From an uncultured Prolixibacteraceae bacterium (GTDB lineage: Bacteria; Bacteroidota; Bacteroidia; Bacteroidales; Prolixibacteraceae), in contig CAJXZG010000058.1 in NCBI GenBank assembly GCA_913063265.1, forward strand, positions 1-34,891: a stretch of DNA of 34,891 nt, given 5' to 3'. This document shows, in pieces, positions 15,865 to 24,699 of the stretch. A program made the translations under genes and the position numbers. Numbering within the stretch: the first letter of the stretch is position 1; each line of letters starts with the position of its first letter. The notes below the pieces were generated by a model. That model ran no database searches. It was not told the origin of the DNA and worked only from the letters and a program-made list of their open reading frames with translations.

Positions 15865-17223
15865 ATGCAGTTCGAAATTACAAGGGAATATATTGAACAG
15901 CTAAATCAGCTGATTGAGGAAAAAAACAAAAAGGAAGTCAAGAAATTGATGGACGACCTTCATCCGGCTGATATAGCCGAGATGATGGAAGATATGTCGA
16001 TGGAACAGGCCAAGTTTATTTTTCTTTTGCTAGATGGGGAACATGCTTCTGATGTTTTGGTCGAGATTCCTGAAAATGAAAGAAAACGATTTCTGAAAGA
16101 ATTGCCTGCTGATTTACTTGCAAGTAAATTTATAGAATTTATGGACTCGGATGATGCTGCCGATGTTGTTTCGGAGCTCGAAGAGGAGAAAAAAATTGAA
16201 CTCTTAAATGAAATAGAAGATTTCGAACAGGCAGGAGACATTGTTGACCTGTTGGAATATGAAGAGGAATCTGCAGGTGGTATTATGGCCAAAGAGCTGG
16301 TGAAGGTAAACGAAAACTGGACTGTGGCAACCTGTTTAAAAGAAATAAGTACACAAGCAGAAGAGGTCGACGAAATCTATTATATATATGTTGTTGACGA
16401 TGCCGAAAAACTGCTGGGAGTGCTTTCTTTAAAAGAATTAATTACCACCCGTACCAATACAAAAATTTCAAATATTTATAATCCCGATATCAAAATGGTG
16501 AATACCGATGTGCGAAGGGAGGAGATTGCTGAAATTATGGATAAATATGACCTTGTTGCTATACCTGTTGTTGATGAAATAGGACGATTAAAAGGGCGTA
16601 TTACCTTTGACGATGTAATCGACTTTGTGCGTGAAGAAGCGGAAAAAGATTACCAAATGATTTCGGGTATTACCGGTGATGTGGAACCGGGAGATAAAAT
16701 ATGGGAAATTCTGCGGGCCCGTTTGCCCTGGCTTTTGATAGGTTTGCTGGGAGGTATTTTGGGAGCAGTAGTTCTGGGTTCTTATGAAGCAACACTTTCG
16801 AAAGTTACAGAGCTGGCATTTTTTATTCCTTTAATAATGGCAATGGCCGGTAATGTGGGGGTACAGTCGTCAGCTATTGTGGTACAAAGTATTGCAAGTG
16901 GTGTAAAAGACTTTGAATCGACTTCAAGGAAACTATTTAAAGAAGTTGCAATTGCATTGGTTACTGCTGCCATTTTTGCCAGTCTGATATTTATATATAA
17001 TACTGTGCGGCAGGGTGATATGAATCTGACCTATACAGTTTCAATCTCTTTGTTTATTGTAATTCTTTTTGCTTCAATATTTGGAACGGTCATCCCATTG
17101 GTTTTAAATCGTTTTAAAATCGATCCGGCTCTGGCAACCGGCCCGTTCATTACAACAATGAATGATATTTTTGGTATGATGATTTATCTGTTAATTGGGC
17201 AGGTATTTTTTAGTATTCTTTAA
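15865..17223 (+). CDS. mgtE: Magnesium transporter MgtE
   Basis: 452 residues. An acidic N-terminal superhelical domain (about 5-130) includes the Leu-His-Pro-Ala-Asp-Ile-Ala motif at about 31-37. Two CBS domains (about 140-260) follow, then a plug helix and five C-terminal membrane helices (about 285-450), with Pro-Leu-Ile-Met-Ala-Met-Ala-Gly-Asn-Val-Gly in the pore-forming region. MgtE is a Mg2+-gated Mg2+ channel; the cytosolic domains close the pore when Mg2+ is abundant. It lies between the rRNA methylase and the RimB/RimK genes with gaps of 8 and 9 bases, so it is probably co-transcribed. Mg2+ supply would support both ribosome assembly and the Mg-ATP-dependent RimK (inference). Confidence 0.95.
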   Translation: MQFEITREYIEQLNQLIEEKNKKEVKKLMDDLHPADIAEMMEDMSMEQAKFIFLLLDGEHASDVLVEIPENERKRFLKELPADLLASKFIEFMDSDDAADVVSELEEEKKIELLNEIEDFEQAGDIVDLLEYEEESAGGIMAKELVKVNENWTVATCLKEISTQAEEVDEIYYIYVVDDAEKLLGVLSLKELITTRTNTKISNIYNPDIKMVNTDVRREEIAEIMDKYDLVAIPVVDEIGRLKGRITFDDVIDFVREEAEKDYQMISGITGDVEPGDKIWEILRARLPWLLIGLLGGILGAVVLGSYEATLSKVTELAFFIPLIMAMAGNVGVQSSAIVVQSIASGVKDFESTSRKLFKEVAIALVTAAIFASLIFIYNTVRQGDMNLTYTVSISLFIVILFASIFGTVIPLVLNRFKIDPALATGPFITTMNDIFGMMIYLLIGQVFFSIL

Positions 17224-17232
17224 AAACAAAAA

Positions 17233-17688
17233 GTGAAACCTGAAAAAATTATAATCGGGAGAAAGGATATAGCTGATTTTCAGAAGTTAAATCTTTATGG
17301 AATTGAAGTGAAAGTCGATTCAGGAGCTTACACATCCAGTTTTCATTGCCATAAAATTGAACAAATATTTAAAGATGGTGTACAATTAGTTAGGTGTGTT
17401 TTTCTTGATCCTGACCACGAACAATATCACGAGAAAGAATTTTGTTTTGATAATTTTAAGGTGCGCAATGTAAAAAGTTCAAATGGAGTGGTGGAAGAAA
17501 GGTTCTCGATTTTTACCGAAATAACCATTTTTAGAAAAACATATCCGATTGAACTGACTTTGACAGAAAGACCGGATATGAAACATCCGGTATTGTTAGG
17601 CCGTAAATTTTTATCAAAAAGGTTTTTGGTTGACACATCAAAAAAGAATTTATCATTTAAGGGAAAAGTTATTAAGGTATCTTTTTAG
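17233..17688 (+). CDS. RimB-like retropepsin-fold protease (Zn_protease / DUF615x family)
   Basis: 151 residues starting at GTG; no closer ATG keeps the N-terminal strand. It belongs to the putative ATP-dependent zinc protease family (Pfam Zn_protease). Despite its name, the family has an aspartic-protease-like motif, seen here as Val-Asp-Ser-Gly-Ala-Tyr-Thr-Ser-Ser with Asp29 as the likely catalytic residue. The family's second signature His-Pro-Val-Leu-Leu-Gly-Arg-Lys-Phe-Leu is at 118-127. Length is typical. In Pseudomonas the relative RimB acts on ribosomal protein S6 that RimK has glutamylated. Here it is 53 bases upstream of rimK, which supports the same partnership. Confidence 0.85.
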   Translation: MKPEKIIIGRKDIADFQKLNLYGIEVKVDSGAYTSSFHCHKIEQIFKDGVQLVRCVFLDPDHEQYHEKEFCFDNFKVRNVKSSNGVVEERFSIFTEITIFRKTYPIELTLTERPDMKHPVLLGRKFLSKRFLVDTSKKNLSFKGKVIKVSF

Positions 17689-17741
17689 GTTAATAACGGC
17701 TTAAAATATTAATTTACAAATCAATAAAACAAAAATAAGAA

Positions 17742-18614
17742 ATGAAGATAGTAGTATTATCGCGTAATCCTGAGTTGTATTCTACAAAAAGGCTGATTGA
17801 AGCAGGTAAAGAAAGAAATCACGAAATGTTGATTGTAGATCACTCAAAATGCGATTTGGCAATAGAGAAAAAAAATCCGGTGGTAATATATAAAGGCGAA
17901 AAACTTGAAGATGTTGATGCTGTTATCCCAAGAATCGGAGCATCGGTAACCTTTTACGGTACAGCGGTAGTCAGGCAGTTCGAAATGATGAAGGTATTTA
18001 CATCCGTGGAATCGCAGGCACTGGTTCGTTCGAGAGACAAATTAAGGAGTTTGCAGATTTTGTCCCGTGCAGGATTAGGATTGCCAAAAACCGTTTTTAC
18101 CAATTATTCGCGTAATGTAAAGGAAATTATTCGTGAAGTGGGGGGAGCCCCGGTGGTAATAAAATTACTGGAAGGTACTCAGGGTCTGGGGGTTGTGCTG
18201 GCCGAAACCGACAATGCTGCCGAATCGGTAATAGAAGCGTTTAACGGTTTAAAAGCAAGGGTAATCGTTCAGGAATTTATCAAAGAAGCAAAGGGTGCCG
18301 ATATCCGTGCCTTTGTTGTTGACGGTGTCGTGGTTGGAGCTATGAAACGGCAGGGTAAAAAAGGAGAATTCAGGTCAAATCTTCATCGCGGAGGAACTGC
18401 TGATATTATTAAACTCTCTGACGATGAAGAAAATGCAGCTTTAAAAGCATCTCGTGTAATGGGGCTTGGTGTTTGTGGTGTTGATTTATTGCAATCCAAT
18501 AAGGGGCCGTTAATCCTGGAAGTAAACTCATCCCCCGGACTTGAAGGTATTGAGTCGGCAACAGAAAAAGATATTGCAAAAAGTATTATCCGATATGTTG
18601 AACGCAACGTATAG
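17742..18614 (+). CDS. rimK: Ribosomal protein S6 glutamate ligase RimK
   Basis: 290 residues, near the 300 of E. coli RimK. It is an ATP-grasp ligase that adds glutamates to the C-terminus of ribosomal protein S6. N-terminal domain to about 95, ATP-grasp central and C-terminal domains about 96-287. The glycine-rich ATP loop Leu-Glu-Gly-Thr-Gln-Gly-Leu-Gly is at 143-150, Asp-Ile-Arg-Ala-Phe at 187-191, and the Mg2+ ligands are Asp248, Glu260 and Asn262 in Leu-Glu-Val-Asn-Ser-Ser-Pro-Gly. These fall at the positions known from the E. coli enzyme. A related LysX-type ligase is less likely given the neighbouring RimB-like gene. The aspartoacylase-family gene follows 11 bases later. Confidence 0.93.
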   Translation: MKIVVLSRNPELYSTKRLIEAGKERNHEMLIVDHSKCDLAIEKKNPVVIYKGEKLEDVDAVIPRIGASVTFYGTAVVRQFEMMKVFTSVESQALVRSRDKLRSLQILSRAGLGLPKTVFTNYSRNVKEIIREVGGAPVVIKLLEGTQGLGVVLAETDNAAESVIEAFNGLKARVIVQEFIKEAKGADIRAFVVDGVVVGAMKRQGKKGEFRSNLHRGGTADIIKLSDDEENAALKASRVMGLGVCGVDLLQSNKGPLILEVNSSPGLEGIESATEKDIAKSIIRYVERNV

Positions 18615-18625
18615 AGCGCATTAAA

Positions 18626-19588
18626 ATGACAACTCATGAAAAACTGATTATTCTGGGTGAAGAAATTAAACCTGGTCAAAGGAAAATTTTAAATCTCGAT
18701 ATTGCCCGCTTACATACCCATACAAAAATTGAAGTTCCCGTTATTGTTGAACGGGCGCGTAAAGCAGGGCCGGTTCTGTTGTTAAACGCAGGAATTCACG
18801 GTAATGAATTAAATGGGATAGAGATTGTCAGGGAATTATTGGTTAAAAAATATACCAAACCAGAACAGGGAGTGGTTATCAGTATTCCCACCTTAAATGT
18901 TTTCGGATTTTTAAATCAAAGCAGAGAGTTTCCCGATGGTAAAGATTTGAACAGGTTTTTTCCGGGAACAAAAAGTGGATCGCTGGCTAGTATTTTTGCT
19001 TACCATATGATGCAGGAAATTATGCCGCACGTGGATTACTGTATTGATTTCCATACGGGAGGGGCTCGGCGTTTTAATTCATCACAAATACGTATTTCCA
19101 GAGAGAATCCTGAATTGCTTGAGTTGGCAAAAGTCTTTAATCCTCGCTTTATCGTTTATGCGAGTCAACGCGAAAAGTCTTTCAGGCAGGCAGCAATGAT
19201 GATCAATAAAAAAGTGTTACTTTTTGAAGGTGGTAAGGCATTGGATTTTAACCAGAGAATTACCAACAAGGGAGTAAATGGAACCTTACGTTTAATAAAT
19301 CACCTGGGCATCCGAAATTTTTCTGAGGAATTAAAAACAAACAGTTATTCAAAAGCCATAGTTATTCAAAAGTCAAGCTGGTTAAGAGCGAAATATGGTG
19401 GCTTATTCAGATTTTTTGTAAAGGATGGAACTAAGGTAGAAAAAGGTGACCTAATTGGAGTTATTTCTGATCCTTACGGAAGGTTTGAGTCAAGGGTGAA
19501 AATACCTGAAAGTGGCCATATAATTGGAATTAATCATGCTCCAATTGTTTATAAAGGGGATGCAATTGTGCATTTGGGATTTGAGTAA
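18626..19588 (+). CDS. Succinylglutamate desuccinylase / aspartoacylase family zinc hydrolase
   Basis: 320 residues. A zinc carboxypeptidase-like fold occupies about 1-245. Metal ligands are His58 and Glu61 in Gly-Ile-His-Gly-Asn-Glu and His143 in Asp-Phe-His-Thr-Gly-Gly; Arg110 in Asp-Leu-Asn-Arg-Phe-Phe-Pro-Gly is the substrate-binding motif, and the catalytic glutamate is probably Glu201 in Phe-Glu-Gly-Gly. The C-terminal about 70 residues form a small beta domain resembling a biotinyl-lipoyl fold (Gly-Gly-Leu-Phe-Arg ... Val-Glu-Lys-Gly-Asp). The family removes acyl or amino-acid groups from amino acids or peptides. Position directly after rimK suggests it acts on glutamyl chains rather than in arginine catabolism, since no ast genes are present; substrate unproven. 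Confidence 0.85.
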   Translation: MTTHEKLIILGEEIKPGQRKILNLDIARLHTHTKIEVPVIVERARKAGPVLLLNAGIHGNELNGIEIVRELLVKKYTKPEQGVVISIPTLNVFGFLNQSREFPDGKDLNRFFPGTKSGSLASIFAYHMMQEIMPHVDYCIDFHTGGARRFNSSQIRISRENPELLELAKVFNPRFIVYASQREKSFRQAAMMINKKVLLFEGGKALDFNQRITNKGVNGTLRLINHLGIRNFSEELKTNSYSKAIVIQKSSWLRAKYGGLFRFFVKDGTKVEKGDLIGVISDPYGRFESRVKIPESGHIIGINHAPIVYKGDAIVHLGFE

Positions 19589-19597
19589 AGAGAGTCG

Positions 19598-19639
19598 GAC
19601 TTTTTAAAGAATGGCAAATCTTCTTTGGCTTGGAAAGTC
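19598..19639. terminator. Weak stem-loop between convergent genes
   Basis: Outer arms GACTTT (19598-19603) and AAAGTC (19634-19639) and inner arms AAAGAA (19606-19611) and TTCTTT (19621-19626) could fold together. It lies between the rimK-operon end and the convergent MacB-like permease gene. The stem is AT-rich with no strong T tract, so this is a weak candidate. Confidence 0.25.
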
Positions 19640-19692
19640 GAAGTCAAATAAAACTAATACAAAAGGGCGATTTGAAAATCCACAGATCCAAT

Positions 19693-20946
19693 TTATACTG
19701 AATTTATTGCAATCACAGGATCGAGTTTTGCTGCAGATCGGGCAGGCATAAAACCGGCGATAAAACCAATCACACTCGAAATCATTAAACCGGTCATAAT
19801 ATTTCCAATGGTTAGCATCACTGTAAAATCGCTTACATAACCAACTACAATGGTACCGATAAAAATCAATACAAGCCCAAATATTCCTCCTATTACTGAA
19901 AGCACAACAGCTTCAAAAATGAACTGTAACAGGATAAAATATTTTTTAGCACCTAAAGACTTTTGAATACCGATAATCTTTGTTCTTTCTTTTACAGATA
20001 CAAACATAATATTGGCAATTCCAAAGCCACCTACCAGAATTGAAAATCCTCCGATTATCCAACCGGCCATATTAAAAACAATAAAAAACTGGTCGAATTG
20101 GTTGGCCACCAGACTTACCTCGTTCAAAGCAAAGTCGTTTTCTTCCATGGGTTTTAAACGGTGGAGGTTACGCATTATCCCTTCCAGTTCAGCAACAAAC
20201 TTATCGTTGTCGATATTGGGTTTCGATTTTACACAAATTGTTTGTCCCCGGTCACGATTCCGGATATCTGTCATGTAAAAAGATTTAACAGCCGAGATAT
20301 GAATATTTTTATCCATAGAAGTGCCAAATGCATCCTGGCCCTTTTTTTCATATACCCCGATAATGTTAAATTTTATTCCCTGAATCTTCATGCTTCGGTT
20401 AATAGGGTCAAGTCCGGGAAAAAGTTTTTCGGCAATTTCAGCACCAATTACGGCAACTGGATTTCCGTTTCGCATTTCGTTTTCAGTAAAATAACGTCCT
20501 CGCTCAAGTTTTAATCCCCAAACATCAAGCATCCCATGGGTAGTAGCCATAATGGTTACATTTTCCATTTTATCACTTCCCGACTGGGCTGTCCTTGAAA
20601 AACCATATAAGAAAGCAGCATTTTCGACTGAATTTGCTCTTCTGAGAATCTCTTCTGTTTCCTCAAATTTAGGAGAAGGGCGGTTAAGATAACGCCACCA
20701 GGGATATTCAGATTCACCTTCAGGTGGCATCCATGGCCATTTTTGAATATAAACCATATTGCTTCCCATACTGTCAAGGCTCTCACGAATATATCTTTCC
20801 AACGAATCGATTACTGTAAAAACAGAGACAATGGCAAAAATACCTATGGTAATTCCAAGCAGAGACAGGAAAGTTCTCAGCTTATTTGCCTTAAGCGAAC
20901 CAAAGGCAAAAGAAAAACTCTCGTATATCAATCTTATCAGAAGCAT
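19693..20946 (-). CDS. MacB-like ABC transporter permease
   Basis: 417 residues with FtsX/MacB topology. An N-terminal helix (about 22-45, with Asn-Lys-Leu-Arg-Thr-Phe-Leu-Ser-Leu-Leu-Gly-Ile just before or in it) is followed by a periplasmic MacB core domain (about 50-275) and three helices in the C-terminal FtsX domain. The coupling segment Gly-Ile-Gln-Lys-Ser-Leu-Gly-Ala-Lys is present, and the end is Ala-Lys-Leu-Asp-Pro-Val-Ile-Ala-Ile. Such proteins use ATP hydrolysis in a partner ATPase to move substrates or drive periplasmic partners without carrying them through the membrane. No ATPase or MacA-like adaptor is next to it, so the substrate cannot be inferred. Single gene facing the rim operon. 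Confidence 0.85.
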   Translation of the reverse strand: MLLIRLIYESFSFAFGSLKANKLRTFLSLLGITIGIFAIVSVFTVIDSLERYIRESLDSMGSNMVYIQKWPWMPPEGESEYPWWRYLNRPSPKFEETEEILRRANSVENAAFLYGFSRTAQSGSDKMENVTIMATTHGMLDVWGLKLERGRYFTENEMRNGNPVAVIGAEIAEKLFPGLDPINRSMKIQGIKFNIIGVYEKKGQDAFGTSMDKNIHISAVKSFYMTDIRNRDRGQTICVKSKPNIDNDKFVAELEGIMRNLHRLKPMEENDFALNEVSLVANQFDQFFIVFNMAGWIIGGFSILVGGFGIANIMFVSVKERTKIIGIQKSLGAKKYFILLQFIFEAVVLSVIGGIFGLVLIFIGTIVVGYVSDFTVMLTIGNIMTGLMISSVIGFIAGFMPARSAAKLDPVIAINSV

Positions 20947-21155
20947 CTTAATTCTTTAATTGAAAGTAAAGTTATAATTTGTTTTTTTAATAAAGGATAA
21001 AACAATGTTTAAAAACAATTCAACTGTTCTTCTTTAATTGGTGTAAGTTTTTCAAAATGATTACAATATAATCAGAACAACTTGCAGTGTTTATTTCTTC
21101 ATAAAGAAAATAGGCAATGCTTTGGTTTTTATGCCCGATTCTACATTGATTTTTT

Positions 21156-21163
21156 TATCTTTG
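21156..21163 (+). promoter_or_regulatory. -7 promoter box of the purH-mre operon
   Basis: TATCTTTG matches the Bacteroidota -7 consensus TAnnTTTG exactly and lies 25 bases before the purH ATG. No clear TTTG -33 element is seen at the expected distance. This is the only good candidate for the long purH-mreBCD-mrdA-rodA run. Confidence 0.5.
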
Positions 21164-21188
21164 CAAACAAATTTCGAAAACGTAATAA

Positions 21189-22781
21189 ATGGCTGATAAT
21201 AAAAAAATTAAGACTGCGTTGGTTTCGGTGTTTCATAAGGAAAACCTTGACGCAATTATTCATAAACTAAATGAATTGGGTGTAAAAATTTTGAGTACCG
21301 GAGGAACCAAAAGTTTTATTGAAGGACTTGGAGTTGAAGTTACTTCGGTTGAAAGTTTAACCGGATATCCATCCATTTTGGGCGGAAGAGTAAAAACACT
21401 ACATCCAAAAGTCTTTGGCGGAATTCTTTCACGACGCGATAATCAGGGAGATGTCAGTCAGTTAACAGAGTACGAAATTCCTGAGATCGACCTGGTAATT
21501 GTAGATTTATATCCATTTGAAGATACAGTTGCTTCCGGAGCTAAAGAACAGGATATAATTGAAAAAATAGATATCGGTGGAATTTCATTAATTCGTGCTG
21601 CAGCCAAAAATTTTAAAGATGTGGTAATTGTACCTTCGCAAAAAGAATATGGGCCTTTGTTAAGTCATCTTGAAAAAAATAGGGGTGAGTTTTCTATGAG
21701 CGAGCGAAAATGGTTTGCAGGCAGGGCGTTTGGAATTTCTTCACATTACGACGCAGCTATTTTTAATTATTTTGCTGAAGATTCGGAAGAGGCGAACGAA
21801 CGTATTAGTCTGAACAATGGTGATGTCCTTCGTTATGGAGAAAATCCGCATCAAAAAGCCACTTTTTACAAATTCAATAATTCTCCGGGTGAACTAACTT
21901 TATCGAATGCAAAAGTTTTACAAGGTAAAGCGCTCTCATACAATAATATGCTCGATGCCGATGCGGCCTGGAAATCTGCCAGCGATGCTTATCATTCTGT
22001 AACTCATATTGAAAATAAAGTCGCAGTTTCGGTAATTAAACACCTGAATCCATGTGGATTGGCAGTGACAAATAATATTATGGAATCGCTGGAGTTGGCA
22101 TGGGCAGGCGATCCAATCAGTGCTTTCGGAAGTATCATATGTTTTACAAGCGAAGTGACAAAAGAAATTGCTGAGTGGTTTGGTAAAAAGTTTGTCGAGA
22201 TTCTTATTGCGCCTTCCTTTACTGATGAAGCTTTGGAAGTATTGGGTAAAAAGAAAAATTTGAGAGTCCTGGTAATTCCGGTAAAAGAAGAAATTACAGG
22301 TGAAAAATTATATCGTTCAATTAGCGGTGGAATGCTTGTTCAGGATGAAGATGAAGGTATGGATGCCAAACTCGAAACTGTAACCAAAAAAGAATTTGAT
22401 GCATCAAAAGCCAATTTGGCAAAGTTTGGAATTACCGCTTGCAAACATCTTAAAAGTAACGCTATCGCAATCGTTACGGAAAACAGTAACGGAGCATTTT
22501 GGTTAACCGGTGCAGGTATGGGCCAGCCGAATCGTTTGGATAGCCTAAGACAGCTTACAATGCCTCGATTTGAAATGAAAAAGGGCCTTAGAATTGAGAA
22601 TTCAATTTTGATTTCAGATGCCTTTTTCCCATTCCGCGACAGTATAGAAGCTGCCAATGAATATGGCGTAAAATACATTGTCGAACCCGGAGGAAGTATT
22701 CGTGATGATGAGGTTATTGAAGCTTGTAACGAGTTTGGTATTGCAATGGCATTTACCGGAAGAAGACATTTTAAACATTAG
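21189..22781 (+). CDS. purH: Bifunctional AICAR formyltransferase / IMP cyclohydrolase PurH
   Basis: 530 residues. It carries out the last two steps of IMP synthesis: formyl transfer from 10-formyl-tetrahydrofolate to AICAR, then ring closure. The N-terminal cyclohydrolase (MGS-like) domain occupies about 1-145, with Ser-Thr-Gly-Gly-Thr at about 35-39 and Gly-Gly-Arg-Val-Lys-Thr-Leu-His-Pro at about 63-71. The AICAR transformylase domain follows, with the catalytic Lys284-His285 in Lys-His-Leu-Asn-Pro-Cys-Gly. The C-terminus Thr-Gly-Arg-Arg-His-Phe-Lys-His is the usual family end. It is complete and normal in length. mreB starts 36 bases later on the same strand. Confidence 0.97.
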   Translation: MADNKKIKTALVSVFHKENLDAIIHKLNELGVKILSTGGTKSFIEGLGVEVTSVESLTGYPSILGGRVKTLHPKVFGGILSRRDNQGDVSQLTEYEIPEIDLVIVDLYPFEDTVASGAKEQDIIEKIDIGGISLIRAAAKNFKDVVIVPSQKEYGPLLSHLEKNRGEFSMSERKWFAGRAFGISSHYDAAIFNYFAEDSEEANERISLNNGDVLRYGENPHQKATFYKFNNSPGELTLSNAKVLQGKALSYNNMLDADAAWKSASDAYHSVTHIENKVAVSVIKHLNPCGLAVTNNIMESLELAWAGDPISAFGSIICFTSEVTKEIAEWFGKKFVEILIAPSFTDEALEVLGKKKNLRVLVIPVKEEITGEKLYRSISGGMLVQDEDEGMDAKLETVTKKEFDASKANLAKFGITACKHLKSNAIAIVTENSNGAFWLTGAGMGQPNRLDSLRQLTMPRFEMKKGLRIENSILISDAFFPFRDSIEAANEYGVKYIVEPGGSIRDDEVIEACNEFGIAMAFTGRRHFKH

Positions 22782-22817
22782 AAAACTCTTTTATATACAA
22801 GATAATCATTAAATCAA

Positions 22818-23840
22818 ATGGGACTATTTTCATTTTTAACACAGGAGATTGCAATTGACCTGGGAACAGCCAATACCATTATCATTCATAATGATAAGAT
22901 TGTGGTTGATGAACCATCGATTGTTGCTATTGATCTGAAAACAGAGAAAATGATGGCAATCGGAGAAAAAGCCCGTCAAATGCAGGGGAAGACACATGCT
23001 AACCTGAAAACAATCAGGCCATTGCGTGACGGAGTAATTGCCGATTTTAATGCGGCTGAACAAATGATTCGGGGGATGATAAAAATGATAAATCCGAAGC
23101 CAAAATTATTTGCGCCGGCCCTGAAAATGGTGATTTGTATTCCTTCGGGAAGTACTGAAGTGGAAATTCGTGCAGTGCGGGACTCCTCTGAACATGCGGG
23201 AGGAAGAGAAGTTTATATGATTTATGAACCTTTGGCGGCAGCAATTGGAATTGGGCTGGACGTAGAAGCACCTGAAGGAAATATGGTGGTGGATATTGGT
23301 GGCGGTACTACAGAAATTGCTGTGATATCGCTGGGTGGTATTGTAACCAATAAATCGATCCGTATTGCAGGTGATGATTTGACTGCCGATATTATGGAGT
23401 ACATGCGTCATCAACACAATATTAAAATTGGCGAAAGAACTGCAGAGGAAATTAAAATCCATGTTGGTTCTGCTTTGTCTCAACTAAAGGATCCACCACC
23501 GGATTATGTGGTACAGGGACCAAATCAAATGACAGCACTGCCGATAGAGGTTCCGGTATCTTACCAGGAAATTGCACACTGTTTGGAGAAATCGATTTCC
23601 AAAATTGAAACTGCCGTGTTAAGTGCTTTGGAGCAAACACCACCTGAACTTTACGCTGATATTGTTGTAAAAGGAATATGGCTGGCCGGTGGAGGTGCAC
23701 TTCTAAAAGGTTTGGATAAAAGATTGACTGATAAAATCGGTATTACATTCCATATCGCAGAAGATCCCTTACGTGCCGTAGTGCGCGGTACCGGTATTGC
23801 GCTTAAGAATGTTGAAAATTTTTCTTTCCTGATTAAGTAA
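22818..23840 (+). CDS. mreB: Rod shape-determining protein MreB
   Basis: 340 residues, cytoplasmic actin homologue that polymerises under the inner membrane and guides lateral-wall synthesis. Phosphate-binding loop 1 is Asp-Leu-Gly-Thr-Ala-Asn-Thr (about 14-20). Phosphate loop 2 is Asp-Ile-Gly-Gly-Gly-Thr-Thr-Glu (about 160-167), and the adenosine motif Leu-Ala-Gly-Gly-Gly-Ala is near 291-296. The N-terminal Gly-Leu-Phe-Ser-Phe-Leu fits the amphipathic membrane-binding segment. First gene of the complete mreBCD-mrdA-rodA elongasome set. Confidence 0.97.
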   Translation: MGLFSFLTQEIAIDLGTANTIIIHNDKIVVDEPSIVAIDLKTEKMMAIGEKARQMQGKTHANLKTIRPLRDGVIADFNAAEQMIRGMIKMINPKPKLFAPALKMVICIPSGSTEVEIRAVRDSSEHAGGREVYMIYEPLAAAIGIGLDVEAPEGNMVVDIGGGTTEIAVISLGGIVTNKSIRIAGDDLTADIMEYMRHQHNIKIGERTAEEIKIHVGSALSQLKDPPPDYVVQGPNQMTALPIEVPVSYQEIAHCLEKSISKIETAVLSALEQTPPELYADIVVKGIWLAGGGALLKGLDKRLTDKIGITFHIAEDPLRAVVRGTGIALKNVENFSFLIK

Positions 23841-23868
23841 AACGACACCAAATTTTCTCGTGTAAACA

Positions 23869-24699
23869 ATGAGAGGTCTGCTACGCTATTTGTTGAAAAA
23901 TTATGCGTTTCTTCTTTTTCTAATATTAGAAGTAATTGCATTTACATTAATTTTCAATTTTAACAAATATCAGCAGGTTAAATACCTTAATTCATCAAAC
24001 AGGATTACTGCATCAATTTATAATTCGTTTAATGCCGTTGGAAGTTATTTTAGGCTGGCTTCGGTAAACAGAAAACTGGCAGAAGAAAATGCACACCTAA
24101 AATCGGTTTTGGGTAAATTGCCATATTTAGAATTATCTGGAGATACACTGCTTGATTCGCTTGAAGTTAAAGATTCGTTATATCGTTATATTTCAGCCAA
24201 GGTAATTAATAATTCGGTCGATAATCAGAACAACTATATTACACTTAACAAAGGGAGGAAACATGGTATAAAACCGGATCAGGGTATAATTAACCCGGAT
24301 GGAATCGTGGGTGTAATTACCAATGTTTCTGAGTCCTACTCACTGGGATTTTCGGTATTAAACAAAAGGTGGGGAGCATCGGCAAAGTTGAAAAAAAGCG
24401 GAACATTCGGACCACTCTCCTGGGATGGCAGAGATTCCGAATTTGTGTTTCTTAACGGAATTCCATTTCATGTTGACCTGGCTGTAGGGGATACTGTTGT
24501 TACAAGTAGTTATTCTTCAGCTTTTCCTGAGGATATTATGATTGGAACTGTATATTCTATTGATCAACCTTCAGGTGAAAATTATTATCACATTCAGGTA
24601 AAACTGGCTGTAGATTTTAGGGCATTATCATATGTTGATGTGATAAATAATTTGAAAGTTGAAGAGATTAATAACCTGGAAAGTACAATTGATAAATGA
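23869..24699 (+). CDS. mreC: Rod shape-determining protein MreC
   Basis: 276 residues, inner-membrane scaffold that links MreB to PBP2 and RodA. It has a short cytoplasmic start, one membrane helix (about 14-32), a coiled-coil stretch (about 60-85) and the two-lobed MreC beta domain (about 105-265, with Asn-Lys-Gly-Arg-Lys-His-Gly-Ile-Lys-Pro and Gly-Ile-Val-Gly-Val-Ile). Length matches the family. Its stop overlaps the mreD start by four bases (ATGA), so the pair is translationally coupled. Confidence 0.95.
   Translation: MRGLLRYLLKNYAFLLFLILEVIAFTLIFNFNKYQQVKYLNSSNRITASIYNSFNAVGSYFRLASVNRKLAEENAHLKSVLGKLPYLELSGDTLLDSLEVKDSLYRYISAKVINNSVDNQNNYITLNKGRKHGIKPDQGIINPDGIVGVITNVSESYSLGFSVLNKRWGASAKLKKSGTFGPLSWDGRDSEFVFLNGIPFHVDLAVGDTVVTSSYSSAFPEDIMIGTVYSIDQPSGENYYHIQVKLAVDFRALSYVDVINNLKVEEINNLESTIDK

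Noticed and set aside
15960..16292. Ser-rich minus-strand reading of 110 residues opposite mgtE
   Set aside because: Its Ser/Ile composition is the antisense image of the acidic MgtE N-terminal domain, not a gene.
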